Shown here: positions 7,204 through 14,354 of the stretch, piece by piece
Position numbering within the stretch: the first letter of the stretch is position 1
How the letters are laid out: every line of letters starts with the position of its first letter
NCBI GenBank assembly: GCA_902776365.1
Contig: CACYPU010000007.1
Coordinates: 1 to 64,000 of the forward strand
From: an uncultured Bacteroidota bacterium
GTDB taxonomy: Bacteria; Bacteroidota; Bacteroidia; Bacteroidales; P3
Direction: 5' to 3'
DNA: 64,000 nt
Notes under the pieces: generated by a model
Databases searched by the model: none
Seen by the model: only the letters and a program-made list of their open reading frames with translations
Told to the model about the DNA's origin: nothing
Position numbers and translations under genes: made by a program

Positions 7204-8364
7204 ATGGCACGTAAGAAAAACACAAATGATACTGCGTTGGTGCAGTTGCATGAGAGAGTATTGCCGAGTGGTGCAGTACGTTTTTATCTTCATTACACAC
7301 GGAACGGAGAACGGACAAGAGAGCCGTTAAAGAGCATTCCGATTGTCTCCAAGTCCGACAGACAGGCCTATAAAGAATCAAAACAGATTGCCAATAGGAT
7401 TGCCGCAGAACGTATTGAGGAAATCCGCAAAGATGAGTTAGGCCTCACAAATCGCCATAGAGACCTTTTGTTGCTCGATTGGTGCGATACCTACACCGAG
7501 AGGATAAAGAGCCGTGTGCGGTCGGAAAGATACCCTTTAATGGTGGAATCAGTCAAGGATGTTATCAAAGAATATTCCGGAGAGAATACACGTCTGCAAG
7601 ATGTGGATAGAAACTATACATTGGGATTTATTGATTATGTGCGGAACGTCTACACCATAAAGGCAGGGGCGCAGCACAGGGGCGAACACCTAAAACCAAG
7701 CACGGCCAATAAGAAGTGCGTTATCTTCTCTTCGATACTGAAAGAGGCTGTCAAATGTGACCTATTGCGAAAGAACCCCTTTGACGAGGTGGGGAGAGCC
7801 GACAAGATAAGTGTTCCCGAACCCGACAACAGGGCATTGACACGGGCGGAGTTAAAACAGATGATTGAGACGGACACGAAGAGCAGCATGACAAGACGGG
7901 TGTTCCTATTCATGTGCTTTTGTGGGTTGCGTGTTTCCGATGCAAAGAAGTTGCGGTGGTCGGAAATCGGCATGGACGGGGAGCAGTACACAATGAGAAT
8001 CCGGCAAAAGAAAACGGAGAAACCATTGGTTGTTCCAATGTCGGAGAATGCAGTCGAATATTTGCCCGAGAACACGGGCGAGAGTGAGTTAGTATTCCCG
8101 AACCTACCCACGGAGCAGACAATGAACCGCAGCGTTAAAATATGGGCGAAAAACGCAGGGATTCCCGATTGGGAACACATACACCTACACACGGCTCGAC
8201 ACACATTCGGCTCGATGTTGGCAAACTTGGGCGTTGATGTCACGATAACGGCAAAGTTGATGGGTGACGAGGTGCGAACCGTCTCCAAGTATTATATCCA
8301 CATTGCAGACGATACCAAGCAGAGAGCCGTGAGGATGTTGGATGCAGCATTTAATAACCTATAA
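7204..8364 (+). CDS. int: tyrosine recombinase / integrase
   Basis: 386 residues from MARKKNTND. I chose this ATG because the upstream in-frame extension begins at a TTG and would translate the 11-bp repeats and the promoter. Three parts are visible: an N-terminal arm-binding domain (to about residue 95), a SAM-like core-binding domain (to about 190) and the catalytic domain. The catalytic arginine is in CGLRVSDAKKLRW, a lysine lies in the beta hairpin IRQKKTEKPLVV, HTARHTFGSM gives His-x-x-Arg, and the nucleophile tyrosine is in VSKYY. The usual LGH box reads LMGDEV, so the second histidine/tryptophan position is Asp. It presumably catalyses integration into and excision from tRNA-Val. Confidence 0.93.
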   Translation: MARKKNTNDTALVQLHERVLPSGAVRFYLHYTRNGERTREPLKSIPIVSKSDRQAYKESKQIANRIAAERIEEIRKDELGLTNRHRDLLLLDWCDTYTERIKSRVRSERYPLMVESVKDVIKEYSGENTRLQDVDRNYTLGFIDYVRNVYTIKAGAQHRGEHLKPSTANKKCVIFSSILKEAVKCDLLRKNPFDEVGRADKISVPEPDNRALTRAELKQMIETDTKSSMTRRVFLFMCFCGLRVSDAKKLRWSEIGMDGEQYTMRIRQKKTEKPLVVPMSENAVEYLPENTGESELVFPNLPTEQTMNRSVKIWAKNAGIPDWEHIHLHTARHTFGSMLANLGVDVTITAKLMGDEVRTVSKYYIHIADDTKQRAVRMLDAAFNNL

Positions 8365-8376
8365 TAACAATACACA

Positions 8377-8637
8377 ATGGAAAAGAAGATTCAATTTGAT
8401 ATGTCGGAATGTCCAGTAAAGCACATTTCACAGGTTGCGGCCGTTATAGATGCGGTGCGTGAAGAAATAATAACTTGTATTGCGAGAGAAGAGAATGATA
8501 GTCTTTCGGTCGGAACAAGTGAGGCAAGTGTAAATGTGCTGCGGTGGTTGAGGGATACTTTTAACGATGCGGCCGTATCAAATGGAGAGCAGCCATATTA
8601 TATGACCGACACAAAACATTCGGTGTGGAACCTGTAA
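8377..8637 (+). CDS. small protein of unknown function (element)
   Basis: 86 residues starting MEKKIQFDMSECPVKHISQV, 12 bp after the integrase stop and so probably on the same transcript. It appears soluble with mixed helices and no signal peptide; LRWLRDTFNDAAVSNGEQPY is the most distinctive part. I recognise no family. Codon use and composition match the rest of the element. Confidence 0.65.
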   Translation: MEKKIQFDMSECPVKHISQVAAVIDAVREEIITCIAREENDSLSVGTSEASVNVLRWLRDTFNDAAVSNGEQPYYMTDTKHSVWNL

Positions 8638-8661
8638 TAGGAGAATATCCTCAACCAAAAG

Positions 8662-9375
8662 TTGAATGCCATGAGTTGCGGTAATTGCCCAAACTTGGAG
8701 GAATGCAAGGAATTTGCATTGAACCTTAATCCCGATTCGGATTATAAGAAGTTGCACCCAGATTTAATTCGGGAAGTTGAACAATGCATGGAGAAATGCA
8801 AGATAGATTGTGCAGAGTGGAAAAGTGGTGGAGAAGAATATTATCGAAACAAACTAAACGAGGAAATAGACAAGTCTCTTCATGCGATGAGGGATATAAG
8901 AACGCACATTGAGAGTGTGCAAAATGAGTATATAAAGGCCAATATTAAATGGTACTGCGTATACAATGAGAGGCGAAAGATTTTCGTTTCGGAATTGGAG
9001 AGGTTGAAAGGAGAACCGCAGCTGGAGCCATTTGTTATGGATATTCGGTTACAATCGGATAGGGCGAGGGCAATATTTGAAAAGTTTGCAGATGAGGGAT
9101 ATTTAGAGATTATTGATGGAGGGCGTTATAAATGGTTGAAGAACAAGTTGGCATTGAGTGTGTTTGCAGAGCAGACAATCAGTAGATTGAGGTTGAGGGG
9201 AAAAACATGGTCGGTGTTCAGTCATTTGTTTATTGCTGATTTTGACACAGGCCAATTACAGTCATATTATAAGAATCATGCCGATATATGGGATAAGAAT
9301 ATTAAGTATAAAATATATGAGACAGATCCGGATTGCAGAAGAATAAGATTAATTTTTGCAATGAATAAATTTTAG
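8662..9375 (+). CDS. unknown protein with N-terminal cysteine cluster (element)
   Basis: 237 residues (a second ATG lies at 8671). The N-terminus has two Cys clusters, CGNCPNLEEC and CMEKCKIDC, which could bind a metal. A lysine/glutamate-rich helical middle follows, then a C-terminal part (from about residue 120) with FADEGYLEIIDGGRYKWLKN, which reads like a small winged-helix motif. No known family was recognised. It ends the first transcription unit of the element, just before a strong terminator at 9407. Confidence 0.65.
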   Translation: MNAMSCGNCPNLEECKEFALNLNPDSDYKKLHPDLIREVEQCMEKCKIDCAEWKSGGEEYYRNKLNEEIDKSLHAMRDIRTHIESVQNEYIKANIKWYCVYNERRKIFVSELERLKGEPQLEPFVMDIRLQSDRARAIFEKFADEGYLEIIDGGRYKWLKNKLALSVFAEQTISRLRLRGKTWSVFSHLFIADFDTGQLQSYYKNHADIWDKNIKYKIYETDPDCRRIRLIFAMNKF

Positions 9376-9406
9376 TCTATAACTCTAATATATAGTTGTT
9401 TAAGTT

Positions 9407-9439
9407 GGGTAAAGGTTTAGTAAATCTTTACCCTTTTTT
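9407..9439 (+). terminator. rho-independent terminator
   Basis: GGGTAAAG (9407-9414) pairs with CTTTACCC (9426-9433). The stem extends inward through GTTT/AAAT, and a run of six T follows. It ends the integrase transcription unit. Confidence 0.9.
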
Positions 9440-9488
9440 CTTTAATTTGTTTGTTTTCAAGGGCGTAACAACATTAAATTAAAGAAAT

Positions 9489-9800
9489 ATGGAAGAAAAC
9501 AACATTGAGTTAATGGCAAAGTTGGAGCGTATCGAACAATTAACCCTGTTAGGGGCAAAAGATGTGTTCAACATGGATGATGTTGCGGCCTACACTGGAT
9601 TCACGAAAGGTTATATCTATAGGCTCGTCAGCGAAAGGGCAATCCCGTTTTTCAAGGGCGGTGGGAAAATGAATTTCTTTAGGCGTGAGGATGTCAATGC
9701 ATGGTTGCTACAGAACCGAGTGAGCAGTCAGGCGGAGATTGCCGCCACCGCAGCCGCCTATGTAGTGAATAACCCTGTACGGAAAGGAGGTCGGAGATGA
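9489..9800 (+). CDS. excisionase-like helix-turn-helix protein
   Basis: 103 residues. After an N-terminal acidic helix, FNMDDVAAYTGFTKGYIYRL and the following IPFFKGGGKMNFFRREDVNAWL form the HTH_17 (MerR-like, excisionase) fold common in Bacteroidetes integrative elements. It probably binds near attL or controls the downstream replication gene. Its stop overlaps the next gene's start by 4 bp (ATGA at 9797-9800), so the two are coupled. A xis-like role is inferred from family and context. Confidence 0.8.
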   Translation: MEENNIELMAKLERIEQLTLLGAKDVFNMDDVAAYTGFTKGYIYRLVSERAIPFFKGGGKMNFFRREDVNAWLLQNRVSSQAEIAATAAAYVVNNPVRKGGRR

Positions 9801-10147
9801 TGCAGAATGACACCCAACAGCCGCAGGAACTCACGGAATACGGATATGTAGCAAGGATTGTATTGCAGATACTAATGGATGCGGAGAGACCTCTTTCATG
9901 CAGACAGATTGAACAACGGGCAGCATTGTACACAATGGAGGTGAAAACAGCCAAAGGGAAAGTGACGGTCGGAGGCCACACAATAACAGATTCCCGTGAC
10001 GTTATTCGGAGCCTAAAGAGAATGGGTTACGATATATACACGGAATATCGGTATAACCGATTCGGAAAGCGTTATGGAGTGCATTCGTTGAATGTGCAGC
10101 CAAAGGCCTCTAAACAATTGTCAATCTTCGATATTGAGGGTGTGTAA
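9797..10147 (+). CDS. small unknown protein, possibly winged-helix (element)
   Basis: 116 residues, starting at the ATG that overlaps the HTH gene by 4 bp. YVARIVLQILMDAERPLSCR followed by QIEQRAALY, then DSRDVIRSLKRMGYDIYTEY resembles a winged helix (helices, then a strand carrying GYDIYTEYRYNRFGKRYG). It could bind DNA near the replication gene, which begins 160 bp downstream. No family name can be given with confidence. Confidence 0.6.
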   Translation: MMQNDTQQPQELTEYGYVARIVLQILMDAERPLSCRQIEQRAALYTMEVKTAKGKVTVGGHTITDSRDVIRSLKRMGYDIYTEYRYNRFGKRYGVHSLNVQPKASKQLSIFDIEGV

Positions 10148-10151
10148 TGAA

Positions 10152-10172
10152 GTGTTGCAATTTTTGCAACAC
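10152..10172. repeat. perfect 9-bp inverted repeat upstream of the rep gene
   Basis: GTGTTGCAA (10152-10160), a 3-base loop, then TTGCAACAC (10164-10172). No T run follows, so it is not a typical terminator. It lies in the 161-bp gap before the replication gene and could be an operator or part of a rolling-circle origin. The remainder of the gap shows no other clear element. Confidence 0.55.
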
Positions 10173-10308
10173 CAATAATCCCTTATTGTATATTCATTCA
10201 TAGTGTTTTGAATCAGTATCGGAGACGGGAGATGTGAATGGCAATGGCATAAATCTACCCTTTAAATAACAAGTGTAGGAATTGACCCCTGTAGAATGAC
10301 AGCCGACA

Positions 10309-11223
10309 ATGTTTGATACAATCAAGATTTGGTGGGATGTGAATGGTGTACCGCAGCAGTACGATGTTGATTGCTGCGGTGAACACCCTATATTCCCAAA
10401 GAAGATTGGTTGCCTTTCGTTGCGGATAGAGCCACGGGGAAGTTATACACACTATGAGTTATTGGGGAGCGTTGCTCGTTATCTTCACGGGGATAATTCG
10501 ACAACGGCCACACCGGAGGAAGTGAGGTTGGCAATGTTGGGGATGTCGGAAATTGTCAATTTCCCTCTTCTAACGGCCAAAGTGAGTTGGGTGGACGTTG
10601 CGGTAGATGTTGCGGTAGATGTGCCGCCAAAAGCCTATTTTAAGTGGTTGCAGGGGCATAGTAGGGGTTATGACCGATTAATGCAGGGAGAAACAACGTT
10701 GCTATATAAGAAGAAATCGGGGAGACGTGTAATAGCATTCTATGATAAGGTTGAGGAAATGAGGTCGGACGGACAGGATTGTGCAGAGATTGACGATTGC
10801 AATATTATGAGGGTGGAGAACCGTCTGCGAGGTGGATTGTCCGGCTCTTTTTTCCCGTCTGCGAGGTGTAATAGCGTTGAGAATCTTCTGTTGTCAAAGA
10901 ACTGCGAGAGGTTAAAGCGGTGGATGATTCGGGAATATAGGAATGTTGAGAAACAAAGAAACATTTATACGATGAAAAAGGAACTTGTAGAACCGACAGC
11001 CGGAGACAAAAAAGACTATGCAGCAGCGTTGTTTATGACGATGTACCCCGAAGAGTATTCGGCATTCGTTGCTCAACCATTTGAGACAGCCGCCTCACGG
11101 AGTGAACGTAGCAGAATGAAGAAACAAGATAGGAGATTGCAGGAACTTGTAAAGGAGACGGAGAACGGCATGGTTGAAGAATTGGATAACAAGGTAATGG
11201 AGGCAATTGACAGGATGCAATAA
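10309..11223 (+). CDS. phage/plasmid replication protein, II/X family
   Basis: 304 residues. The order of motifs follows the filamentous-phage pII/RstA-type replication proteins: MFDTIKIWWD at the start, a strand plus YTHYELLGSVARYLHGDN near residue 45 (family pattern 'eGSpaK.LqGHN'), a V-D-V strand near residue 100, then GRRVIAFYDKVEEM and MRVENRLRGGL (family pattern 'YxK..E...LR.E..LRg'). Members nick the plus-strand origin and start rolling-circle replication. A 12-bp direct duplication (10597-10608, 10609-10620) gives VDVAVDVAVDV. The last 60 residues are charged helices. The family call rests on motif order only. Confidence 0.65.
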   Translation: MFDTIKIWWDVNGVPQQYDVDCCGEHPIFPKKIGCLSLRIEPRGSYTHYELLGSVARYLHGDNSTTATPEEVRLAMLGMSEIVNFPLLTAKVSWVDVAVDVAVDVPPKAYFKWLQGHSRGYDRLMQGETTLLYKKKSGRRVIAFYDKVEEMRSDGQDCAEIDDCNIMRVENRLRGGLSGSFFPSARCNSVENLLLSKNCERLKRWMIREYRNVEKQRNIYTMKKELVEPTAGDKKDYAAALFMTMYPEEYSAFVAQPFETAASRSERSRMKKQDRRLQELVKETENGMVEELDNKVMEAIDRMQ

Positions 11224-11334
11224 ACGATGTTGCGGTCGGCTGCGGTCGGGGTGGTTGTTTTTACCCCCCCCCTCTTTGAATCGGCAGGGGCGTGTAATAG
11301 TCTCCACGGAGGGTTTTTAAAGAATATTGGAGCC

Positions 11335-11646
11335 ATGCAGAGCAAATACACGGCATTAAACAGAGTGTTCGATATACGGGAATCCCGTAAGATGTCGGAG
11401 GTCGGGAAGATAGAGGGCAATAACAAAGAGAAACTGAAAAAGGAAATTGCCGCCAAAGTGACACCGGAGCAGTCTTATGTGTGGGCGGTGTTCGACAATA
11501 AGGGTGAATGTGTATACGGTGGAATCATGTCAGCGAGGATAACGGAGACAATCATTTGGGATAAACGATATATTAAGGGCATTGCACAACGTTTCTTTCC
11601 ACGATATACAGCAATGATAGAGGTCGGCCACGATGCGAACAAATAG
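11335..11646 (+). CDS. unknown protein at the right end of the element
   Basis: About 103 residues from the ATG at 11335, which has GGAG 5 bp upstream. An in-frame ATG at 11227, 3 bp after the rep stop, would add 36 residues, but that stretch includes a run of nine C (around 11264) and reads poorly as protein. The conserved-looking part is the C-terminal half: EQSYVWAVFDNKGECVYGGI, then TIIWDKRYIKGIAQRFFPRY. It is a small soluble alpha/beta protein. No family was recognised and no function is proposed. Confidence 0.5.
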   Translation: MQSKYTALNRVFDIRESRKMSEVGKIEGNNKEKLKKEIAAKVTPEQSYVWAVFDNKGECVYGGIMSARITETIIWDKRYIKGIAQRFFPRYTAMIEVGHDANK

Positions 11647-11839
11647 CAGAAAAAGTGACAAAAAGCAGCAAAAGATGTTATTTGTTGCGTATCTTTATGA
11701 AATTAAGTGGTTGATTTTGTAGCAAAAAATAGCCTTTTTTGTCAGAAAACATGGTGGTATTATACACTATCCATATATGCATATCCACACACGCACGGGG
11801 AAAAATGAAAAAAAAGTTATCCAATTTCGGAAAAAGTTG

Positions 11840-11847
11840 TATCTTTG
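11840..11847 (+). promoter_or_regulatory. -7 box reading into the right end of the element
   Basis: TATCTTTG followed by CA, as in the integrase and tRNA promoters. The -33 region is not a clean TTTG. No protein-coding gene follows before the attachment repeat; an inverted repeat does (11860-11928). Confidence 0.6.
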
Positions 11848-11853
11848 CAAGCA

Positions 11854-11938
11854 GAAAACACCGATTGACGATGTGCCAATTTTTTCTTTTTTGTCACACA
11901 TTTGTCACATTCCAAAATGTCAATCGGTTTTTCTTTTT
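11854..11938 (+). ncRNA. candidate small RNA with paired ends
   Basis: Starting just after the TATCTTTG box, ACCGATTGAC (11860-11869) pairs perfectly with GTCAATCGGT (11919-11928). With one bulged C the helix extends through GAAAA and TTTTC. The 3' arm runs into TTTTTCTTTTT, like a terminator. The 49-base interior holds two of the 11-bp end repeats. A promoter, base-paired ends and a T run without an open reading frame suggest a transcript of about 80 nt. Confidence 0.4.
11888..11909 (+). repeat. two 11-bp repeats at the right end
   Basis: TTTTTGTCACA (11888-11898) followed directly by CATTTGTCACA (11899-11909). These match the three copies inside the left end, as expected for integrase arm sites on both arms. 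Confidence 0.6.
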
Positions 11939-11968
11939 GAATTACAATAAGTTATAGAGATATGCGTT

Positions 11969-11985
11969 AATCTTGTGCAGATCAC
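11969..11985 (+). other. attR core, 17-bp direct repeat
   Basis: Identical to 6983-6999 and marks the right boundary of the element. The region from 11647 to here (about 320 bp) has no convincing gene; it holds the -7 box, the inverted repeat and the 11-bp repeats. Confidence 0.9.
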
Positions 11986-11990
11986 AAAAA

Positions 11991-12016
11991 AGCCGCCTCA
12001 AAAGGGCGGATTTTTG
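11991..12016 (+). terminator. original chromosomal tRNA terminator, now right of attR
   Basis: CCGCC (11993-11997) pairs with GGCGG (12005-12009), followed by a T run. It resembles the hairpin at 7002-7030 and would have followed tRNA-Val before integration. It may also serve the convergent acetyltransferase gene. Confidence 0.7.
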
Positions 12017-12030
12017 TTTTCCAAAAGGTC

Positions 12031-12564
12031 TCACAACAGACGGTTGTCTAAACGCATGATCCTCACAGGGCGGTCGCTGCCGACTTGCAGACGGCTGCAG
12101 TAGTTGATGTCGCCGGTGTCGCGGAAGCCGCATTTTTCCATCACCTTGCCGCTGGCGGGATTCTCGGGGAAGTAGTCGGCCCAGAGGGTGCTGAAGCCTT
12201 TCTCGCGGAAGCAATAGTCGATGAGCAGACGCAGCGCCTCGGTGCAGATACCCTGGTTCCAGTAGGGACGCGCCACCCAGTAGCCCACCTCGGCATCGTT
12301 CTCGCCGATGTCGATGTTGCTCTCGCCGTGGACCATGTAGCCCATGCAGCCGATGGGCTGACCGCACTCTTTGAGCTCGATGGCCCACATGTGGTCGCTG
12401 TGGAAGATGGTGCGAATAATCTCGAGGCTCTCCTCGACGCTCTTGTGCGGCGGCCAGCCGGCGCGGGGCCCCACCTCGGGGTCGGAAGCATATTTGAAAA
12501 GCGCTTCAGCGTCGTCGTCGCGCCACGGGCGCAGCAGTATTCTTGCTGTTTCCATATTAGTCAT
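12031..12564 (-). CDS. GNAT N-acetyltransferase, RimJ/RimL type
   Basis: About 177 residues from MTNMETARILLRP. The longer frame starts at a TTG and is less likely; ATG 12555 is an alternative. The pattern ARILLRPWRDDDAEALFKYA, then AEVGYWVARPYWNQGICTEA is that of the RimJ/L-like acetyltransferases acting on ribosomal-protein N-termini or small molecules; NQGICTEA is the acetyl-CoA pyrophosphate-binding loop. FSTLWADYFPENPASGKVME and KCGF complete the fold. It overlaps the upstream DUF5131 gene by 8 bp and converges on the integrated element. Confidence 0.85.
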   Translation of the reverse strand: MTNMETARILLRPWRDDDAEALFKYASDPEVGPRAGWPPHKSVEESLEIIRTIFHSDHMWAIELKECGQPIGCMGYMVHGESNIDIGENDAEVGYWVARPYWNQGICTEALRLLIDYCFREKGFSTLWADYFPENPASGKVMEKCGFRDTGDINYCSRLQVGSDRPVRIMRLDNRLL

Positions 12565-13360
12565 GATAATCACTGTCTTTCCATTCAAATTTCACTGTTT
12601 CCGGCACCAGATATTTGCCTATCTTGTAATCGATGTTGGCTTTGTGGGCCTGACTGAGTTGGTGGCAGCGGCGCACGCGGTACATCTTTCCGTCCTTGAT
12701 AAAATGGGCACCCGTCTGGTGGAAGCGGAAGGGTATGCCGTGAGCGACGCATTGGTCACGGAGCGAGAGTACCCAGTCGAAGTCGCAGGGCCGCGCGTCG
12801 ACGCCCGACTCGCCACCTACCGACACTTCCTCTATCGTTTCGTCGAGGTAGGGGGTGAGATCTATTGCCGTCAGCAACGGCGAGGCAATGATGCTCTTGT
12901 GTTGGATGGGCAGCGAGCGGAAGATGGGCAAGCGGTAGTCGGCCATTGCCTGGTTTTCCACGGTGCAGCCTACCAGGACGTTGGTGTAGCCGTCGCCCCA
13001 GTCGTCGGGCACACACTCCATGAAGCGGTCGATGCGCTTGGTGAAGAAGAAAAACCAGAGGTCGCTCCGCAACCGCATCATATCCCAGCATTCAGGCCGC
13101 CATGCATCGGCATCTTTCAGCAAGAAATCGGATGTGAAGCAGGTGAAGACTAGCTTCCCGCTCTCTATCTTCCACGACTTGTCGCGCCGCCGCTTGACAG
13201 GCAGGTTGAAGTTGGCGGTCTTGCGACACACGCTACTTGCAATCTCGCTGCCATACATCTCGTCCTGCCGGTAGACATAGCAGTACTTGCACCCAGGGCT
13301 GATCTTGGTGCACCCGTGCCAGGGGTTCCAGTCGGCGTATATCTCCCAATGTTCGGACAT
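12557..13360 (-). CDS. DUF5131 (phage Gp37/Gp68-like) protein
   Basis: 267 residues. WNPWHGCTKISPGCKYCYVY near residue 11 is the signature of DUF5131, whose CxxxxxxCxxC spacing resembles a radical-SAM iron-sulfur site. VGGESGVDARPCDFDWVLSL near residue 185 is the second conserved block, and FRFHQTGAHF the third. These proteins occur in phages and bacterial genomes; the reaction is unknown. It is coupled to the downstream acetyltransferase (8-bp overlap), so the pair may act together. Confidence 0.85.
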   Translation of the reverse strand: MSEHWEIYADWNPWHGCTKISPGCKYCYVYRQDEMYGSEIASSVCRKTANFNLPVKRRRDKSWKIESGKLVFTCFTSDFLLKDADAWRPECWDMMRLRSDLWFFFFTKRIDRFMECVPDDWGDGYTNVLVGCTVENQAMADYRLPIFRSLPIQHKSIIASPLLTAIDLTPYLDETIEEVSVGGESGVDARPCDFDWVLSLRDQCVAHGIPFRFHQTGAHFIKDGKMYRVRRCHQLSQAHKANIDYKIGKYLVPETVKFEWKDSDYHD

Positions 13361-13445
13361 GCAATATTAACGGAATGCTGATGGTTTTATTGTAGCAGTG
13401 GACGAAAGCCAAGGCAAACAGCCTTGGCTTTCAAATCTCTGCCGC

Positions 13446-14273
13446 TTACTCTATTGGTATCTGTATCACCGACAGCCACTGCTCGGGGTCTTTCTGGTTC
13501 CAGACACCGTCGATGTAGCAGGTGCGTGGCTGGCCGACAACCCGGTAGCCCTGTTCCTCGATGTAGCGGAAAGCTTCGACATACGACTCGTAGAAACGTT
13601 CGTAGGGACCGACATGTTTCATGCAGAGTGCCTTGGGAACCTCGGGCAGCCGCTTAAATTGGATGATGGCGCTGTCGGTGCCCATCTCCTCCACCTGTTC
13701 GCAGTACTCGATGTCGATGTCTGTCGGTGTGTACTCTTTGTTGTGTTCCATAGTGAAGCAGTAACCCGGCGGTGGGCATTTGCAGCCGAGACGCTGCATT
13801 TCGGGACCGATTTTCTCGTAGCACATCGGACCAATGGCGGCGAAGTTGGGGATGACCTCGCGGTGCGAGGCGACGATAATTGACGGGAGACTTTGAATGC
13901 TAAACTTTTCCATTGTTGTGATTTGTTTGCGAGAGTCCCTCCAGTTGAGCAGCCTTTCGCGGCGGGCAACCAGCAGCCGCAGCTGCCGTTCCGTTTCGCT
14001 GATTTTCTCGTCCATCTGCCGGATGCTGGGTGTGGACGAGTCGTCGTCCAGCAGGTCTTTGATTTCTTCCAGCGAGAAGCCGAGCCGCTGCAGGTCGCGG
14101 ATGTTTTGCAGTCGCTGCATCTGGTCGATGCTGTAGTAGCGGTAGCCCGTCCACTCGTCCACCTCGTCGGGCAGCAATAACCCCTTTTGTTCGTAGTGGC
14201 GCAAGGTTTTTACGGTCGTCTGCATCAACTTTGAGAACTCTCCGATTGTTAGTTTTTGTTTGTAAATCATCAT
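13446..14273 (-). CDS. MerR-family regulator with GyrI-like effector domain
   Basis: About 275 residues. The ATG at 14273 (MMIYKQKLTIGEFSKLM) is preferred; the frame upstream begins with a non-ATG codon and runs through the promoter. The HTH_MerR domain is TIGEFSKLM..TVKTLRHYEQ, then GYRYYSIDQMQRLQNIRDLQ to about residue 75. A coiled-coil linker follows, and from about residue 120 a GyrI/BltR-like small-molecule-binding domain (IVASHREVIPNFAAIGPM, KALCMKHVGPYERFYESY). Such proteins sense hydrophobic drugs and activate efflux genes. The target may be its own promoter, which carries the palindrome ATCGTACGAT at the start codon. Confidence 0.85.
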   Translation of the reverse strand: MMIYKQKLTIGEFSKLMQTTVKTLRHYEQKGLLLPDEVDEWTGYRYYSIDQMQRLQNIRDLQRLGFSLEEIKDLLDDDSSTPSIRQMDEKISETERQLRLLVARRERLLNWRDSRKQITTMEKFSIQSLPSIIVASHREVIPNFAAIGPMCYEKIGPEMQRLGCKCPPPGYCFTMEHNKEYTPTDIDIEYCEQVEEMGTDSAIIQFKRLPEVPKALCMKHVGPYERFYESYVEAFRYIEEQGYRVVGQPRTCYIDGVWNQKDPEQWLSVIQIPIE

Positions 14274-14306
14274 CGTACGATAATAATGCTTGTTTGATAT
14301 CGGCGG

Positions 14307-14314
14307 CAAAGTTA
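14307..14314 (-). promoter_or_regulatory. -7 box of the MerR gene
   Basis: The minus strand reads TAACTTTG about 34 bp before the ATG at 14273. Confidence 0.5.
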
Positions 14315-14354
14315 ATGCATGACCCAAGGGACGAGTCAAGGACTTTAACAAACT

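Larger units (their letters stand above)
6983..11985 (+). mobile_element. about 5.0-kb element integrated in tRNA-Val
   Basis: Bounded by 17-bp direct repeats, the left one within tRNA-Val. Contents in order, all on the plus strand: tyrosine integrase, two proteins of unknown function, excisionase-like HTH protein, a small unknown protein, a filamentous-phage II/X-type replication protein and another unknown protein; then a non-coding right end with a promoter and a long inverted repeat. The DNA is visibly AT-richer than its flanks and lacks the dispersed 7-bp arrays found everywhere else. There is no relaxase, capsid, Zot-like ATPase or resistance gene. It therefore looks like a small replicating integrative element or phage satellite rather than a full inovirus or mobilisable transposon. 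Confidence 0.85.

Noticed and set aside
11227-11334. Longer start for the last element gene
   Set aside because: The extra 36 codons include a run of nine C and read poorly; the ATG at 11335 has GGAG at a good distance. The longer form cannot be excluded.
11739-11957. 72-codon frame at the right end of the element
   Set aside because: It would translate the -7 box, the inverted repeat and the 11-bp repeats; the residue composition is odd.
6983-11985. Complete inovirus prophage or mobilisable transposon
   Set aside because: No Zot-like ATPase, coat, relaxase or coupling genes were found among its seven genes.
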